DNA of 27,360 nt, from the NCBI GenBank assembly GCA_945886995.1, contig CAMCZJ010000008.1:1-27360 (forward strand), written 5' to 3'. The notes beneath the pieces are model-generated. The model was not told the DNA's origin. It searched no databases and saw only the letters and a list, made by a program, of their open reading frames with translations. A program made the position numbers and the translations under genes. Each line of letters opens with the position of its first letter. Position 1 is the first letter of the stretch. Shown here piece after piece: positions 16,926-25,050 of the stretch. The DNA is from Asaia bogorensis (lineage in GTDB: Bacteria > Pseudomonadota > Alphaproteobacteria > Acetobacterales > Acetobacteraceae).

Positions 16926-18488
16926 ATGTTAAGAATTATGGCTGCTACCCTTGCCATCGCATTGTCGCTGCCCCTGGCGGCACAGGCGCAACGCAGCCTG
17001 ACGATCGGCGCGCAATCCGCCCCCTCCGGCATGGACCCGCATTATCAGTCCTCCAACCCCAACAACGCCATCCTGCGGCAGATTTTCGAAACCCTGGTGG
17101 ATTTCGATACCTCCGGCCGGCTTGTTCCGCGGCTCGCGGAATCCTGGCGCGCCATTGATGACCTGACCTGGGAATTCAGGCTGCGCGATGGCGTCAAATT
17201 CCACGACGGTACGCCCCTGACCGCTGAGGACATCGCCTTTTCCTATGGGCGTGTGCCCACCATCACCAATAGTCCCGGCCCTTTCACCCCCTTTGTTCGT
17301 AGCATTGCCGCCATTGAAATCCCGGAACCGCGCCGCATCCTGATCCGCACCAAGGAACCCAACCCCTTCCTGGATTGGGATCTGTCAAACATCATGATCG
17401 TCTCCCGCAGCCTGCATGCGAATGCGACACTTGGCGATTTCAATGCCGGGCGGGCGATGATCGGCACCGGCGCCTATCGCCATGTCAGCTACACGCTGGG
17501 TGAGCGGCATGAAATCACGCGCAACCCCACCTATTGGGGGGAAGCGCAGCCCTGGGAAAGGGTGGTAACGCGCTTCATCAGCAATCCCGGGGCACGCGTC
17601 GCCACGCTGCTTTCCGGTGATGTGGATTTGATTGATTTCGTACCGGTGCAGGATGTGCAGCGCCTGACCAATGATGCCCGGCTTTCGGTCTTTGGCGTCG
17701 CCAGCAATGGCACCGCCTATCTTTTTCCGGATGCGGCGCGTGATCCATCACCTTTCGTCACCGACAAGCAGGGCCGCGTTCTGGACCGTAACCCACTCCG
17801 TGATGCGCGGGTCCGCCGCGCCCTTTCTCTTGCCATTAATCGTCAAGGCATTGTGGACCGACTCCTGATGGGTCAGGGCATGCCGGCTGAGCAATTCGCG
17901 GCCCCCGCCGTTGCTGACCGCGCGCCCAATATGCCGCCGCCGCGCTATGATCTGGACCAGGCACGCGCGCTGCTCCGTGAAGCTGGCTACCCGGATGGTT
18001 TTCGCATCACGCTCCATAGCCCCAATGGCTGGTTTGCCTCCGATACCGATGTGGCTCAGGCTATCGCCCAGGGCTGGACCCGGCTGGGCATTGAAACCAG
18101 GGTCGAAGTCCTGCCGCCAGCCAATCTTTTCACCCGTGCCACCGCGCGGGAGTTTTCGATGTTCATGACCACCTACACCTCCTCCATCGCGGCCAATACG
18201 CTGCGCCAGGTGCTCATGACGCGTAACAGCGAAACCGGCGCCGGCCCCTTCAATCGCCAGCATTATTCAAACCCGGCAATGGATGCGCCCTTGGCGGAGG
18301 CGCTGCGCACCATGGATACCGGGCGGCGTAATGCGCTGACCGCCGCGGCGATGCGGATCGGCATCGAAGATGGCGGCGTCATTCCGATTTTCTACCTGAA
18401 AGTATCCTGGGCGGGGCTCAGGAATAAGGTGAAATATGATGCCTCACCTTCCTGGTACACAAACGCGTTGCTGGCGAGCCCGCCCTGA
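16926..18488 (+). CDS. ABC transporter substrate-binding protein, family 5 (peptide/nickel type)
   Basis: The 520-residue protein starts with a signal peptide (hydrophobic 4-20, probable cleavage after AQA near 21) and has no lipobox Cys, so it is a soluble periplasmic protein. The mature chain matches the DppA/OppA family. The ILRQIFETLVDFD, WRAIDDLTWEFRLRDGVKFHDGTPLTAEDI and VRRALSLAINRQGIV segments are its standard landmarks, and the length is typical. It should bind peptides or another small ligand for import. No permease or ATPase gene lies nearby. An M20 peptidase/deacylase gene begins 38 bp downstream, so the ligand may be a peptide or N-acyl compound that this enzyme then hydrolyses. 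Confidence 0.93.
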   Translation: MLRIMAATLAIALSLPLAAQAQRSLTIGAQSAPSGMDPHYQSSNPNNAILRQIFETLVDFDTSGRLVPRLAESWRAIDDLTWEFRLRDGVKFHDGTPLTAEDIAFSYGRVPTITNSPGPFTPFVRSIAAIEIPEPRRILIRTKEPNPFLDWDLSNIMIVSRSLHANATLGDFNAGRAMIGTGAYRHVSYTLGERHEITRNPTYWGEAQPWERVVTRFISNPGARVATLLSGDVDLIDFVPVQDVQRLTNDARLSVFGVASNGTAYLFPDAARDPSPFVTDKQGRVLDRNPLRDARVRRALSLAINRQGIVDRLLMGQGMPAEQFAAPAVADRAPNMPPPRYDLDQARALLREAGYPDGFRITLHSPNGWFASDTDVAQAIAQGWTRLGIETRVEVLPPANLFTRATAREFSMFMTTYTSSIAANTLRQVLMTRNSETGAGPFNRQHYSNPAMDAPLAEALRTMDTGRRNALTAAAMRIGIEDGGVIPIFYLKVSWAGLRNKVKYDASPSWYTNALLASPP

Positions 18489-18526
18489 ACGCAACACAAG
18501 ATACCCATAAAGAAAGAGCGATCATC

Positions 18527-19807
18527 ATGGCCGATAGCCAAGCCATGGCGCGCATTGCCGCCGCCATAGATGCGAATTTTGATAAGCAGGTACAGTTCCT
18601 GGCCGAATTGGTGCGCTTTCCAAGCCTGCGCGGCAGGGAAGCCCCTTTGCAGGATTGGTTCGCCCGCCAGATGGCCGCGCGCGGGTATGCAGTGGACCGT
18701 TACACATTGGCCGATGTGCCGCCTCACCCGAAAATGGCGCCGATGGTGGAATGTGATCCTGCCGGCAGCGTGCAGGTGGTGGCCGCCTATCGCGCCAAAA
18801 ACCCCACGGGCCGCAGCCTGATCCTGCAAGGGCATATTGATGTGGTGCCGGAAGGCCCCGCCGATATGTGGACCCACCCGCCCTATGCGGCGGTGATTCG
18901 CGATGGCTGGATGTATGGCCGCGGCGCGCATGACATGAAATCCGGCGTGGCGTGCATGGTTTATGCCATGGATGCCATTCGCGATGCAGGGTTCGAACCC
19001 GCGGCCGATGTCTATGTGGAAACGGTGACCGAGGAAGAAAGCACCGGCAATGGCGCGCTTTCCACGCTGCTGCGCGGTTACCGTGCTGACGCCGCGCTGG
19101 TGCCGGAACCCACCGGCCATACCATCACCCGCAGCCAAACCGGCACCATCTGGTTCCGGCTGCGCGTGCGCGGCATTCCGGTGCATGTTGCCGTCGCGCA
19201 GGATGGCAGCAATGCCATCATGTCTGCCTATGTGCTGATCCAGGCGCTTTACGACCATACGCGCAAATTGAATGAGGCTGCGCGGTCCAGCGCCTGGTAT
19301 GCCGACATCAAGGACCCGATCAAATTCAACCCTGGTATCATTCGCGGCGGTGACTGGGCGTCTTCCACCCCTGCCTGGTGTGAGGTGGATTGCCGCATCG
19401 GCCTGGTTCCTGGCACCACGCCAGAAGAAGCCATGGCCGGGATCGAAGCTGTGGTGCGCGCCACAGCCAAGGGGGATGGCTTCCTGGCCAATAACCCGCC
19501 CGAGATTGTCTGGACCGGCTTTCAGACCGACCCCTATGTGCTTGAGCCAGGTAGCGAGGCCGAGGCGGTTTTGGCCGCCGCCCATGCCTCGGTCCATGGT
19601 GGCAGCCTGCCGGAACGCCGCACTACAGCGGTGAATGACACGCGCTATTACGGGCTTTATTTCGATATCCCCGGGCTTTGCTATGGCCCGAAGGGGGAGG
19701 GGGCGCATGCCTTTGATGAGCGGACCTCGATCGAGGATTTGCGCAAATGCACGCAGACCATGGCGACCTTCATCGCGGAATGGTGCGGAATCAGGCCGCG
19801 TGCCTGA
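18527..19807 (+). CDS. M20 family metallopeptidase/deacylase (ArgE/DapE type)
   Basis: The 426-residue protein is cytoplasmic (no signal peptide) and has the complete M20 di-zinc site: H103 and D105 in QGHIDVVP, D136 in GRGAHDMKSG, the catalytic Glu in VTEEES (169-171) and the late His in GEGAHAFDE. The central lid/dimerisation domain (about 200-310) includes RVRGIPVHVAVAQDG. The family includes acetylornithine deacetylase, succinyl-diaminopimelate desuccinylase, carboxypeptidases and N-carbamoyl hydrolases; the ETVTEEESTGNGA form is typical of the ArgE/DapE-related group annotated only generally. It follows the family 5 binding protein by 38 bp and is likely in one operon with it. Substrate unknown. 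Confidence 0.93.
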   Translation: MADSQAMARIAAAIDANFDKQVQFLAELVRFPSLRGREAPLQDWFARQMAARGYAVDRYTLADVPPHPKMAPMVECDPAGSVQVVAAYRAKNPTGRSLILQGHIDVVPEGPADMWTHPPYAAVIRDGWMYGRGAHDMKSGVACMVYAMDAIRDAGFEPAADVYVETVTEEESTGNGALSTLLRGYRADAALVPEPTGHTITRSQTGTIWFRLRVRGIPVHVAVAQDGSNAIMSAYVLIQALYDHTRKLNEAARSSAWYADIKDPIKFNPGIIRGGDWASSTPAWCEVDCRIGLVPGTTPEEAMAGIEAVVRATAKGDGFLANNPPEIVWTGFQTDPYVLEPGSEAEAVLAAAHASVHGGSLPERRTTAVNDTRYYGLYFDIPGLCYGPKGEGAHAFDERTSIEDLRKCTQTMATFIAEWCGIRPRA

Positions 19808-19955
19808 TCTGACCTTGGCGTGGGGGTATAGGGGCAAACACCTTTATTCTGTGCTGGCTGATCAAGGGGGCTTGGCCTTGGGCTGCCTCGCGGTCATGTT
19901 ACCCTGGGTTCGCTGGTTCAGGCCGGCATCCGAAACAGTTGGGAGACATAGATTA

Positions 19956-20990
19956 ATGATCAAATTCGCTAGCGCCCTTCGCGGCGCGGCCTTGGCGGGG
20001 CTTTTGGCCGCCAGTGCGGTGCCGGCTATGGCGCAGGCGCCGGCTGCGGATACCATGGCCGCGATCCGCGCCCGTGGGCAGCTTGTGTGCTCTACCTCGC
20101 CTTCCACCGTTGGCTTCTCCTTGCCGGATAGCCAGGGCGTTTGGCGCGGGCTTGACGTGGATTATTGCCGCGCCGTGGCTGCGGCCATTTTGGGTGACCC
20201 CAATCGGGTTCGCATTGTTCCATCTTCGACCCAGCAGCGTTTCACCATGCTGCAATCGGGCGAGATTGACATGCTTTCCCGCACCACGACCTGGACCCTG
20301 ACGCGCGAGGCCTCGCTCGGCCTCGTTTTCGCGGGCATCAATGTCTATGATGGACAGGGCTTCATGGTGCATCGCGATAGCGGCGTTACCTCCGCCAAGC
20401 AGCTTGATGGCGCAACGGTCTGCGTTCAGCCCGGCACGACCACCGAACTCAACATGACCGATTTCTTCCGTACCAATAGGCTGCGCTTCACCCCTGTGGT
20501 GATCGAGAATATCGAAGAAATCCGGAGCGCCTTTATCAACAAGCGCTGCGATGCCTATACAACGGACGCGTCATCTTTGGCTTCCTTCGCTGCAGCACAG
20601 GGCGCGAATGCCAACCGCTTCTTGCTGCTGCCGGAAATCATTTCCAAGGAGCCGCTCGGCCCCGTGGTGCGCAAGGGCGATTGGCGCTTCTTTGATGTGG
20701 TGCGCTGGGTGCATTTCGCCTTGGTTACGGCGGAAGAACTTGGCATTACGCAGGCCAATCTCGGCAATTTCGCCAATAGCACTAATCCCGATATCCAGCG
20801 TTTCATGGGCCAGACGGGCGATCTGGGCCAGATGCTGGGGCTCGAGAAGGATTGGGCGCCGCGCGTGATCCGTGCGGTTGGCAATTACGGGGAAATTTGG
20901 GAACGTAACATGACCCCGATCGGCTTCCCGCGCAGTGTCAACAATCTTTGGACCAAGGGTGGCCTGCAATACGCGCCCCCCATGCGCTGA
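19956..20990 (+). CDS. amino-acid ABC transporter substrate-binding protein, family 3
   Basis: The start at 19956 has GGGAGA about 9 nt upstream and a signal peptide (MIKFASALRGAALAGLL..., cleavage after AMA near 26), giving 344 residues. The frame is open further upstream to 19635, but that part overlaps the M20 gene and has no signal sequence. The mature protein matches the AapJ/BztA-like general L-amino-acid binding proteins: RGQLVCSTS near the start, WRGLDVDYCRAVAAAILGD, LQSGEIDMLSRTTTWTL and CDAYTTDASSL. The partners AapQ, AapM and AapP are absent, so it either shares a distant permease or has been separated. A terminator follows the stop. Confidence 0.92.
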   Translation: MIKFASALRGAALAGLLAASAVPAMAQAPAADTMAAIRARGQLVCSTSPSTVGFSLPDSQGVWRGLDVDYCRAVAAAILGDPNRVRIVPSSTQQRFTMLQSGEIDMLSRTTTWTLTREASLGLVFAGINVYDGQGFMVHRDSGVTSAKQLDGATVCVQPGTTTELNMTDFFRTNRLRFTPVVIENIEEIRSAFINKRCDAYTTDASSLASFAAAQGANANRFLLLPEIISKEPLGPVVRKGDWRFFDVVRWVHFALVTAEELGITQANLGNFANSTNPDIQRFMGQTGDLGQMLGLEKDWAPRVIRAVGNYGEIWERNMTPIGFPRSVNNLWTKGGLQYAPPMR

Positions 20991-21009
20991 TACCAGAAGC
21001 GTCGAAAAG

Positions 21010-21040
21010 AAAAGGCGGTGGAATTTCCACCGCCTTTTTT
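21010..21040. terminator. bidirectional intrinsic terminator between the amino-acid binding protein gene and rpoH
   Basis: GGCGGTGG (21014-21021) pairs with CCACCGCC (21027-21034), extended by A-T pairs on both sides of the stem, and is followed by six T. The A-rich flank on the left provides the T-tract on the opposite strand. It sits 18 bp after the rpoH stop and 20 bp after the binding-protein stop. Confidence 0.92.
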
Positions 21041-21057
21041 ATTGCCCGAGGGGTTCT

Positions 21058-21951
21058 TCACCCGATCGTGAGCCGCCGCTCCATGATCTGCTCACGCATG
21101 GATTTCTGCAGCTTTTCAAAGGCGCGCACCTCAATCTGGCGCACGCGTTCGCGGCTGATGTTGTAGTGCTGCGAAAGTTCTTCCAGCGTTGTCGGTTCTT
21201 CCTTCAGGCGGCGCTCAATGAGGATATGACGCTCACGCTCATTAAGCGTTTTCAGCGCACCGCTCAGTAATTCGCGGCGGTTTGACATGTCCTGATGTTC
21301 GGCGAGCTCCTGTTCCTGGTTCTCGCTTTCATCCACCAACCAATCCTGCCATTCACCTTCACCATCGGCGCGGAGCGGTGCATTCAGGCTATTATCGGCG
21401 GCAGCAAGGCGCCGGTTCATGGAAATGACGTCCTGTTCCGGCACTTGCAGCACATGGCTGATCTTCGCCACCTGTTCCGGCTGCAAATCGCCTTCTTCCA
21501 GGGCCGACATCTGCGCCTTCAGCCGGCGCAAGTTGAAGAACAGCTTCTTCTGCGCGGCCGTGGTGCCCATTTTCACGAGCGACCAGGAATGCAGGATGTA
21601 TTCTTGAATGGCGGCACGGATCCACCACATAGCATAGGTGGCTAGGCGGAAGCCGCGATCGGGGTCGAAGCGCTTCACCGCCTGCATCATCCCGACATTG
21701 CCTTCGGAAATCAGCTCACCTACCGGCAGGCCATAGCCGCGATAGCCCATGGCGATCTTGGCCACCAGACGCAGGTGGGAGGTGACGAGCTTATGCGCAG
21801 CCGGCTCATCGGCACTGTCGCGCCAGCGGCGCGCGAGGCTGAGTTCTTCCTCAGCCGAGAGCATCGGGAATTTGCGGATATCCTGGAGATAGCGTGAAAG
21901 GTTGCCCTCAGTCGCCATCGGTATGGCCATAGAAGATGCCATGGTTTTCAT
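21058..21951 (-). CDS. rpoH: RNA polymerase sigma-32 (heat-shock) factor
   Basis: The 297 residues contain region 2 (HKLVTSHLRLVAKIAMGYRGYGLPVGELISEG and FRLATYAMWWIRAAIQEYIL), the RpoH box (QKKLFFNLRRLK, about 134-145) that separates sigma-32 from other sigma-70 proteins, and region 4 with TLEELSQHYNISRERVRQIEVRAFEKLQ. It directs RNA polymerase to heat-shock promoters. AGGAGG lies only 3 nt before the ATG at 21951 and 12 nt before a second ATG at 21942, so the true start may be the latter, or the tight spacing may lower translation. A sigma-70-like promoter lies about 160 bp upstream and gives a leader with stable hairpins. Many alphaproteobacteria have two rpoH genes; which copy this is cannot be told. 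Confidence 0.96.
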   Translation of the reverse strand: MKTMASSMAIPMATEGNLSRYLQDIRKFPMLSAEEELSLARRWRDSADEPAAHKLVTSHLRLVAKIAMGYRGYGLPVGELISEGNVGMMQAVKRFDPDRGFRLATYAMWWIRAAIQEYILHSWSLVKMGTTAAQKKLFFNLRRLKAQMSALEEGDLQPEQVAKISHVLQVPEQDVISMNRRLAAADNSLNAPLRADGEGEWQDWLVDESENQEQELAEHQDMSNRRELLSGALKTLNERERHILIERRLKEEPTTLEELSQHYNISRERVRQIEVRAFEKLQKSMREQIMERRLTIG

Positions 21952-22102
21952 TTACCTCCTGAACCGGCTTACTCTGCCCCGAAGGCGGCATCCTTGGCCG
22001 ATCATTACAATTTTGTCATCTCCCTCAAAGCCCTGACTGGTCGCCTGCCCCTTGCGGGGCCTTGGCCGGCCGTGCCTTGACTGGCACTTCGAGGATTCCG
22101 AC
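21952..22102 (-). promoter_or_regulatory. structured 5' leader of rpoH, possible RNA-level control
   Basis: Between the predicted transcription start and the rpoH ATG lie about 150 nt. In the minus-strand RNA, GUGCC/GGCAC pair around a 6-nt loop (22087-22072) and GCCCC/GGGGC pair around a GCAA tetraloop (22060-22047). The AGGAGG ribosome site is next to the start. Heat-dependent unfolding of an rpoH leader is known in enterobacteria; that this leader acts that way is inference, and I see no stem that clearly sequesters the Shine-Dalgarno sequence. Confidence 0.35.
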
Positions 22103-22108
22103 ACGCGA

Positions 22109-22137
22109 TTAATAGCCGGAATCGGTCAGGGGTGCAA
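22109..22137 (-). promoter_or_regulatory. sigma-70-type promoter of rpoH
   Basis: On the minus strand TTGCAC (22137-22132) and TATTAA (22114-22109) are spaced by exactly 17 bp. Both are close to the TTGACA/TATAAT consensus, and transcription would start near 22102. The -35 element directly abuts the T-tract of the rluD terminator, so upstream transcription is ended just as the rpoH promoter begins. Confidence 0.6.
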
Positions 22138-22160
22138 GAAAAACCGACTGAAATAGTCGG
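22137..22160 (-). terminator. intrinsic terminator after the RluD-type gene
   Basis: On the minus strand CCGACT and AGTCGG (22160-22155 and 22149-22144) pair around a 5-nt loop, one base after the TAA stop, followed by TTTTTCTT. The stem has six pairs plus a flanking tract; a moderate intrinsic terminator. Confidence 0.75.
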
Positions 22161-22161
22161 G

Positions 22162-23175
22162 TTACTCCGTGTTACCATCCAGTAATGTAAACAACGCTGT
22201 CATATCCGCGGGCAGGGGTCGCTCGAAATGGAGCGCCTGCCCGCTGATTGGGTGGCGAAACCCAAGGCTTGCCGCGTGCAGCGCCTGACGCGGGAAGGCC
22301 AGAAGCGCGTCTCGGCTTGATGCTGGAAGGGCGCGGGCGGCAGCGGGGGTGCGGCGCAGATAGACTGGATCGCCCACCAAAGGGTGGCCCATATGCGCCA
22401 AATGCACCCGAATTTGATGGGTCCGCCCCGTCAAAAGCCGGCAGGAAATCAGGGCGCAGGCTGTCCCCCAGGAACGCAGCACCTTGTATTGTGTGACAGC
22501 ATGTTTGCCGCCGCGTTCCACCACCGCCATGCGCTTGCGGTCTGCCGGGTGGCGGCCAATCGGGGCATTGATCTCGCCCTCCATGGCCGCGGGCAGGCCC
22601 CAGCAAAGGGCAATGTAATGGCGTTCCAGGTCGCGCTCAGCGAAGCTTTCGGATAATCGGCGCAGCGCCAATTCGGTCTTGGCCACGACCATGACGCCGG
22701 AGGTGTCCTTATCCAGCCGATGCACAATGCCGGGCCGCCTTTCCCCACCAATGCCGGGCAGGTCATCCCCCGCATGCGCCAACAGGGCATTGACCAATGT
22801 GCCATCCAAATTGCCCGGGGCCGGGTGCACCACCAGCCCGGCTGGCTTATCAAGCACGATCAGGTCCGCATCCTCATGGATGATGTTAAGCGGGATCGCC
22901 TGTGGCTGTGGCAGGGCGGTCACCGCTTCGGGGATTTCAAGCGCGTAAACCGCGCCTGGTCGAATGGTCTCGGCAGGTTCCCGCAGGCTTTGCCCGTCCC
23001 GGCTGGCATGGCCTTCAACAATAAGGGCCTTGACGCGGGAGCGAGAGAGAGAACCTATCGCTTCAGCAAAAAACCGGTCGGCGCGCATGCCTGCCGCTTC
23101 AGGGGGCGCTTGGATTTCGTGGCGTTCAGCGTTCAAAAGGGGGTCTTCCGTGAGGTTTCTCAAAGTCTTGGTCAT
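22162..23175 (-). CDS. rluD: RluD-type 23S rRNA pseudouridine synthase
   Basis: The C-terminal region carries the RluA/RluD family signature: GIVHRLDKDTSGVMVVAK with the catalytic Asp, preceded by LIVLDKPAGLVVHPAPG and followed by RLLTGRTHQIRVHLAHMGHPLVGDP. An N-terminal S4-like RNA-binding domain (MRADRFFAEA to VKALIVEGH) is present. It isomerises uridines in 23S rRNA (RluD modifies helix 69 in E. coli), but RluA-family members cannot be separated reliably by eye. I start at the ATG at 23175 (337 residues). A longer frame to 23439 has a junk-like N-terminus. The ATG has no Shine-Dalgarno sequence; a TTG at 23136 has GGAAG upstream and would avoid the overlap with the divergent gene. Confidence 0.88.
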   Translation of the reverse strand: MTKTLRNLTEDPLLNAERHEIQAPPEAAGMRADRFFAEAIGSLSRSRVKALIVEGHASRDGQSLREPAETIRPGAVYALEIPEAVTALPQPQAIPLNIIHEDADLIVLDKPAGLVVHPAPGNLDGTLVNALLAHAGDDLPGIGGERRPGIVHRLDKDTSGVMVVAKTELALRRLSESFAERDLERHYIALCWGLPAAMEGEINAPIGRHPADRKRMAVVERGGKHAVTQYKVLRSWGTACALISCRLLTGRTHQIRVHLAHMGHPLVGDPVYLRRTPAAARALPASSRDALLAFPRQALHAASLGFRHPISGQALHFERPLPADMTALFTLLDGNTE

Positions 23176-23422
23176 TGCGATGGGCGTGCTGATCGTAGCA
23201 GCAACCGTGGCGTTGGTTGTGCTGATCGTCCAGCGTTCAGGCGGAACAGCGACCGGGTTTAGTGCCGCAAGCCTTGGCCAGCCAGCGGGTAGCCGCATTG
23301 CTGGCATAGCTGGCATGGAAAAGACAATCGCCATTTGGGTTGTCCGGCCGGATGGGGAAAGAGTGTTATTGTTCGATCCGGCGCGCGGGAAGGTGGTGGG
23401 CGAAATCCGGCCCGGCGATTGA
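23150..23422 (+). CDS. small single-pass membrane protein, function unknown
   Basis: A GTG at 23150 with AGGGGG about 8 nt upstream opens a 90-residue protein. Residues 4-27 form one strong transmembrane helix right after the N-terminus, followed by about 60 residues of soluble tail with a beta-rich ending (AIWVVRPDGERVLLFDP). The form resembles small alphaproteobacterial membrane proteins of unknown function found next to rluD (possibly DUF6476; not verified). The first 26 bp overlap the divergent rluD start region if rluD begins at 23175. The stop is 3 bp before the DUF2256 gene, so the two are co-translated. Confidence 0.75.
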   Translation: MRFLKVLVIAMGVLIVAATVALVVLIVQRSGGTATGFSAASLGQPAGSRIAGIAGMEKTIAIWVVRPDGERVLLFDPARGKVVGEIRPGD

Positions 23423-23425
23423 CCC

Positions 23426-23596
23426 ATGGTGCATCGCAAGCCCTTCCTGCCTCAGAAACTTTGCGCTGCCTGTAACCGGCCCTTTGCCTGGCGCAAGAAA
23501 TGGGCGCGGGTATGGGAAGAAGTGCGTTATTGTTCAGACGCCTGCCGCGACGGGCGAAGGCCCGCCAATGCCGCGGGGTCCAAAGGCAAGGGCTGA
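23426..23596 (+). CDS. DUF2256 mini-protein with paired cysteines
   Basis: This 56-residue ORF starts with ATG 3 bp after the preceding stop and has no strong Shine-Dalgarno sequence of its own, suggesting translational coupling. It matches DUF2256: HRKPFLPQKLCAAC, then RPFAWRKKWARVWEEV and YCSDACR. Two Cys pairs (C13/C16 and C36/C40) can bind one zinc ion. The family is widespread and uncharacterised, often lying near photolyase-type genes, none of which is visible here. The very basic and aromatic composition suggests nucleic-acid contact, which is inference. Confidence 0.88.
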   Translation: MVHRKPFLPQKLCAACNRPFAWRKKWARVWEEVRYCSDACRDGRRPANAAGSKGKG

Positions 23597-23611
23597 GCTG
23601 TCTTGCGGAAT

Positions 23612-24829
23612 CTAGCCTTGCTGTGGCCTTGCCGGGCGCATCATGCCAAGCAGCGCCAGGAAAAAAGCACCAAAGGCCAGTTGCAGCGCAAGCAGCATGG
23701 CGGTGACGGAAGCGATGGCCAAGCGCATCACCTTTCCACCACTCAGCGCCCCAAAATCTTCGGCCCCCCATTGCGCCAGCGCGAAAAAGCCAAGTCCAAA
23801 CCCAAGCAGCAGGAGTAGCGCAGCAACCACCAAGGCCGCTTCCAGGCCGAAGCGCGATAGTGTTTGGGTCAGTCCAGGGGGGTCGGGCAAAAGCCCCGTC
23901 AGCGCGCCATAAAGCCTTGCAAAAACCCAGAACTGCATGGCCTGAAAGCCCATCACGACCGCGCCCGAGGCATAAAGCAGCGTATGCACATCCAGGGTGA
24001 CCAAGCCGAGCATTACCGGCCCAGGCAACAACACCGCCATGGTGATGGCACCAAGCGCAAACAGCAGCGCGCCGGGATAGAAGAAAAGCCAGCGCGGGCA
24101 GAAGATCAGCAAAAAGCGCAAATGCCGCCAGCCGTCGCGCCAGGACCGCAAATGCGGCGGGCGCGACCTTCCATCCGGGGAAAGCGTCGTTGGCACTTCC
24201 GTGATGCGAAGCCCGCGCATGGTGGCCTTCACCACCATTTCTGAGGCGAATTCCATCCCCGGCGCGCGCAGATCAAGCGCCGCAATCGCCACGCGCGAAA
24301 AACCGCGCAGCCCGCAATGGAAATCCCGTATCGGCCCGCCGAAGAAAACCCGCCCAATGGTGGAAAGCACGGGATTGCCCAAATAGCGATGCAAAGGCGG
24401 CATGGCGCCTGGCGCAATCCCGCCCTTGAAGCGATTGCCCATTACCAGATCAAAGCCGTCGCGTAGCTTAGCAAGGAAGGGGTCAAGCTTACTGAAATCA
24501 TAGGAATCGTCACTGTCACCCATAATCACATAGCGCCCTTGGGCGGCCGCAATGCCCGCAATCAGCGCCGCGCCATAGCCCTTTTCCGGCACATGGATCA
24601 CCCGCGCGCCAAGGCCCAGCGCGATGTCCTGGCTACCATCACTGCTGCCATTATCGGCGATCAGCACCTCGCCAGAAATGCCGCTGCGCGCGAAGAAGCC
24701 CATCGCCTTTTCGATGCAGACCCCGAGAGTTTCCGCCTCATTCAGGCAGGGCATGAGGATGGTGAGTTCAAGAGGCGCAGCCCCTTGACCCATCCCGGTT
24801 TCCATTCGCGATACGGCTGCGCCTGCCAT
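23612..24829 (-). CDS. membrane-anchored family 2 glycosyltransferase
   Basis: The 405-residue protein has an N-terminal GT2 (GT-A fold) domain: LTILMPCLNEAETL, a nucleotide-site ADNGSSDGS and the metal-binding acidic cluster GDSDDSYDF (104-112). About four C-terminal transmembrane helices (roughly 245-270, 280-305, 330-352 and 368-394) follow. This layout resembles GtrB/dolichyl-phosphate mannosyltransferase-like enzymes that move a sugar from a nucleotide to a polyprenyl phosphate at the inner membrane. Which sugar and glycan it serves is not shown; no other envelope glycan genes adjoin. GGGGA lies 6 nt before the ATG; alternatives at 24805 and 24793 would only trim the tail. It converges on the DUF2256 gene with a 15-bp gap and no visible terminator. 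Confidence 0.9.
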   Translation of the reverse strand: MAGAAVSRMETGMGQGAAPLELTILMPCLNEAETLGVCIEKAMGFFARSGISGEVLIADNGSSDGSQDIALGLGARVIHVPEKGYGAALIAGIAAAQGRYVIMGDSDDSYDFSKLDPFLAKLRDGFDLVMGNRFKGGIAPGAMPPLHRYLGNPVLSTIGRVFFGGPIRDFHCGLRGFSRVAIAALDLRAPGMEFASEMVVKATMRGLRITEVPTTLSPDGRSRPPHLRSWRDGWRHLRFLLIFCPRWLFFYPGALLFALGAITMAVLLPGPVMLGLVTLDVHTLLYASGAVVMGFQAMQFWVFARLYGALTGLLPDPPGLTQTLSRFGLEAALVVAALLLLLGFGLGFFALAQWGAEDFGALSGGKVMRLAIASVTAMLLALQLAFGAFFLALLGMMRPARPQQG

Positions 24830-25050
24830 TATGTCCCCGTGGATTTAGAACTGCGCAGCGGATTTGAAGCTGCAGAGAATATGCAAGGCCTTCCTACTGA
24901 AAGCGTCCGGTCGGCGCCATCAGCAAATGCCCAGAGAAGGTTTCTTTACCCCATTGGTTGCGGGAGCGCTGCATCAAAACTATGTCCTGGAGCGCCACCG
25001 CGCCAAGTGGTAACTCTTGGTGCGATAACGCTTTCAAAGGAGTCAAGGCC

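Noticed and set aside
16793..17158. GTG-started frame with signal-peptide-like beginning before the family 5 binding protein
   Set aside because: It runs about 230 bp into the binding-protein gene in a different frame, and its later part shows no recognisable domain. The hydrophobic start may be chance or a degenerate remnant.
18392..19837. Long minus-strand frame (481 codons) antisense to the M20 peptidase
   Set aside because: The plus strand encodes a complete M20 enzyme with all zinc ligands; the antisense frame is His/Gly-rich without motifs, a typical GC-rich shadow.
22964..23149. Upstream extension of the small membrane protein frame
   Set aside because: The extension overlaps rluD coding sequence, is Arg/Ser-rich and hydrophilic; the GTG at 23150 has a good ribosome site directly before a transmembrane helix.
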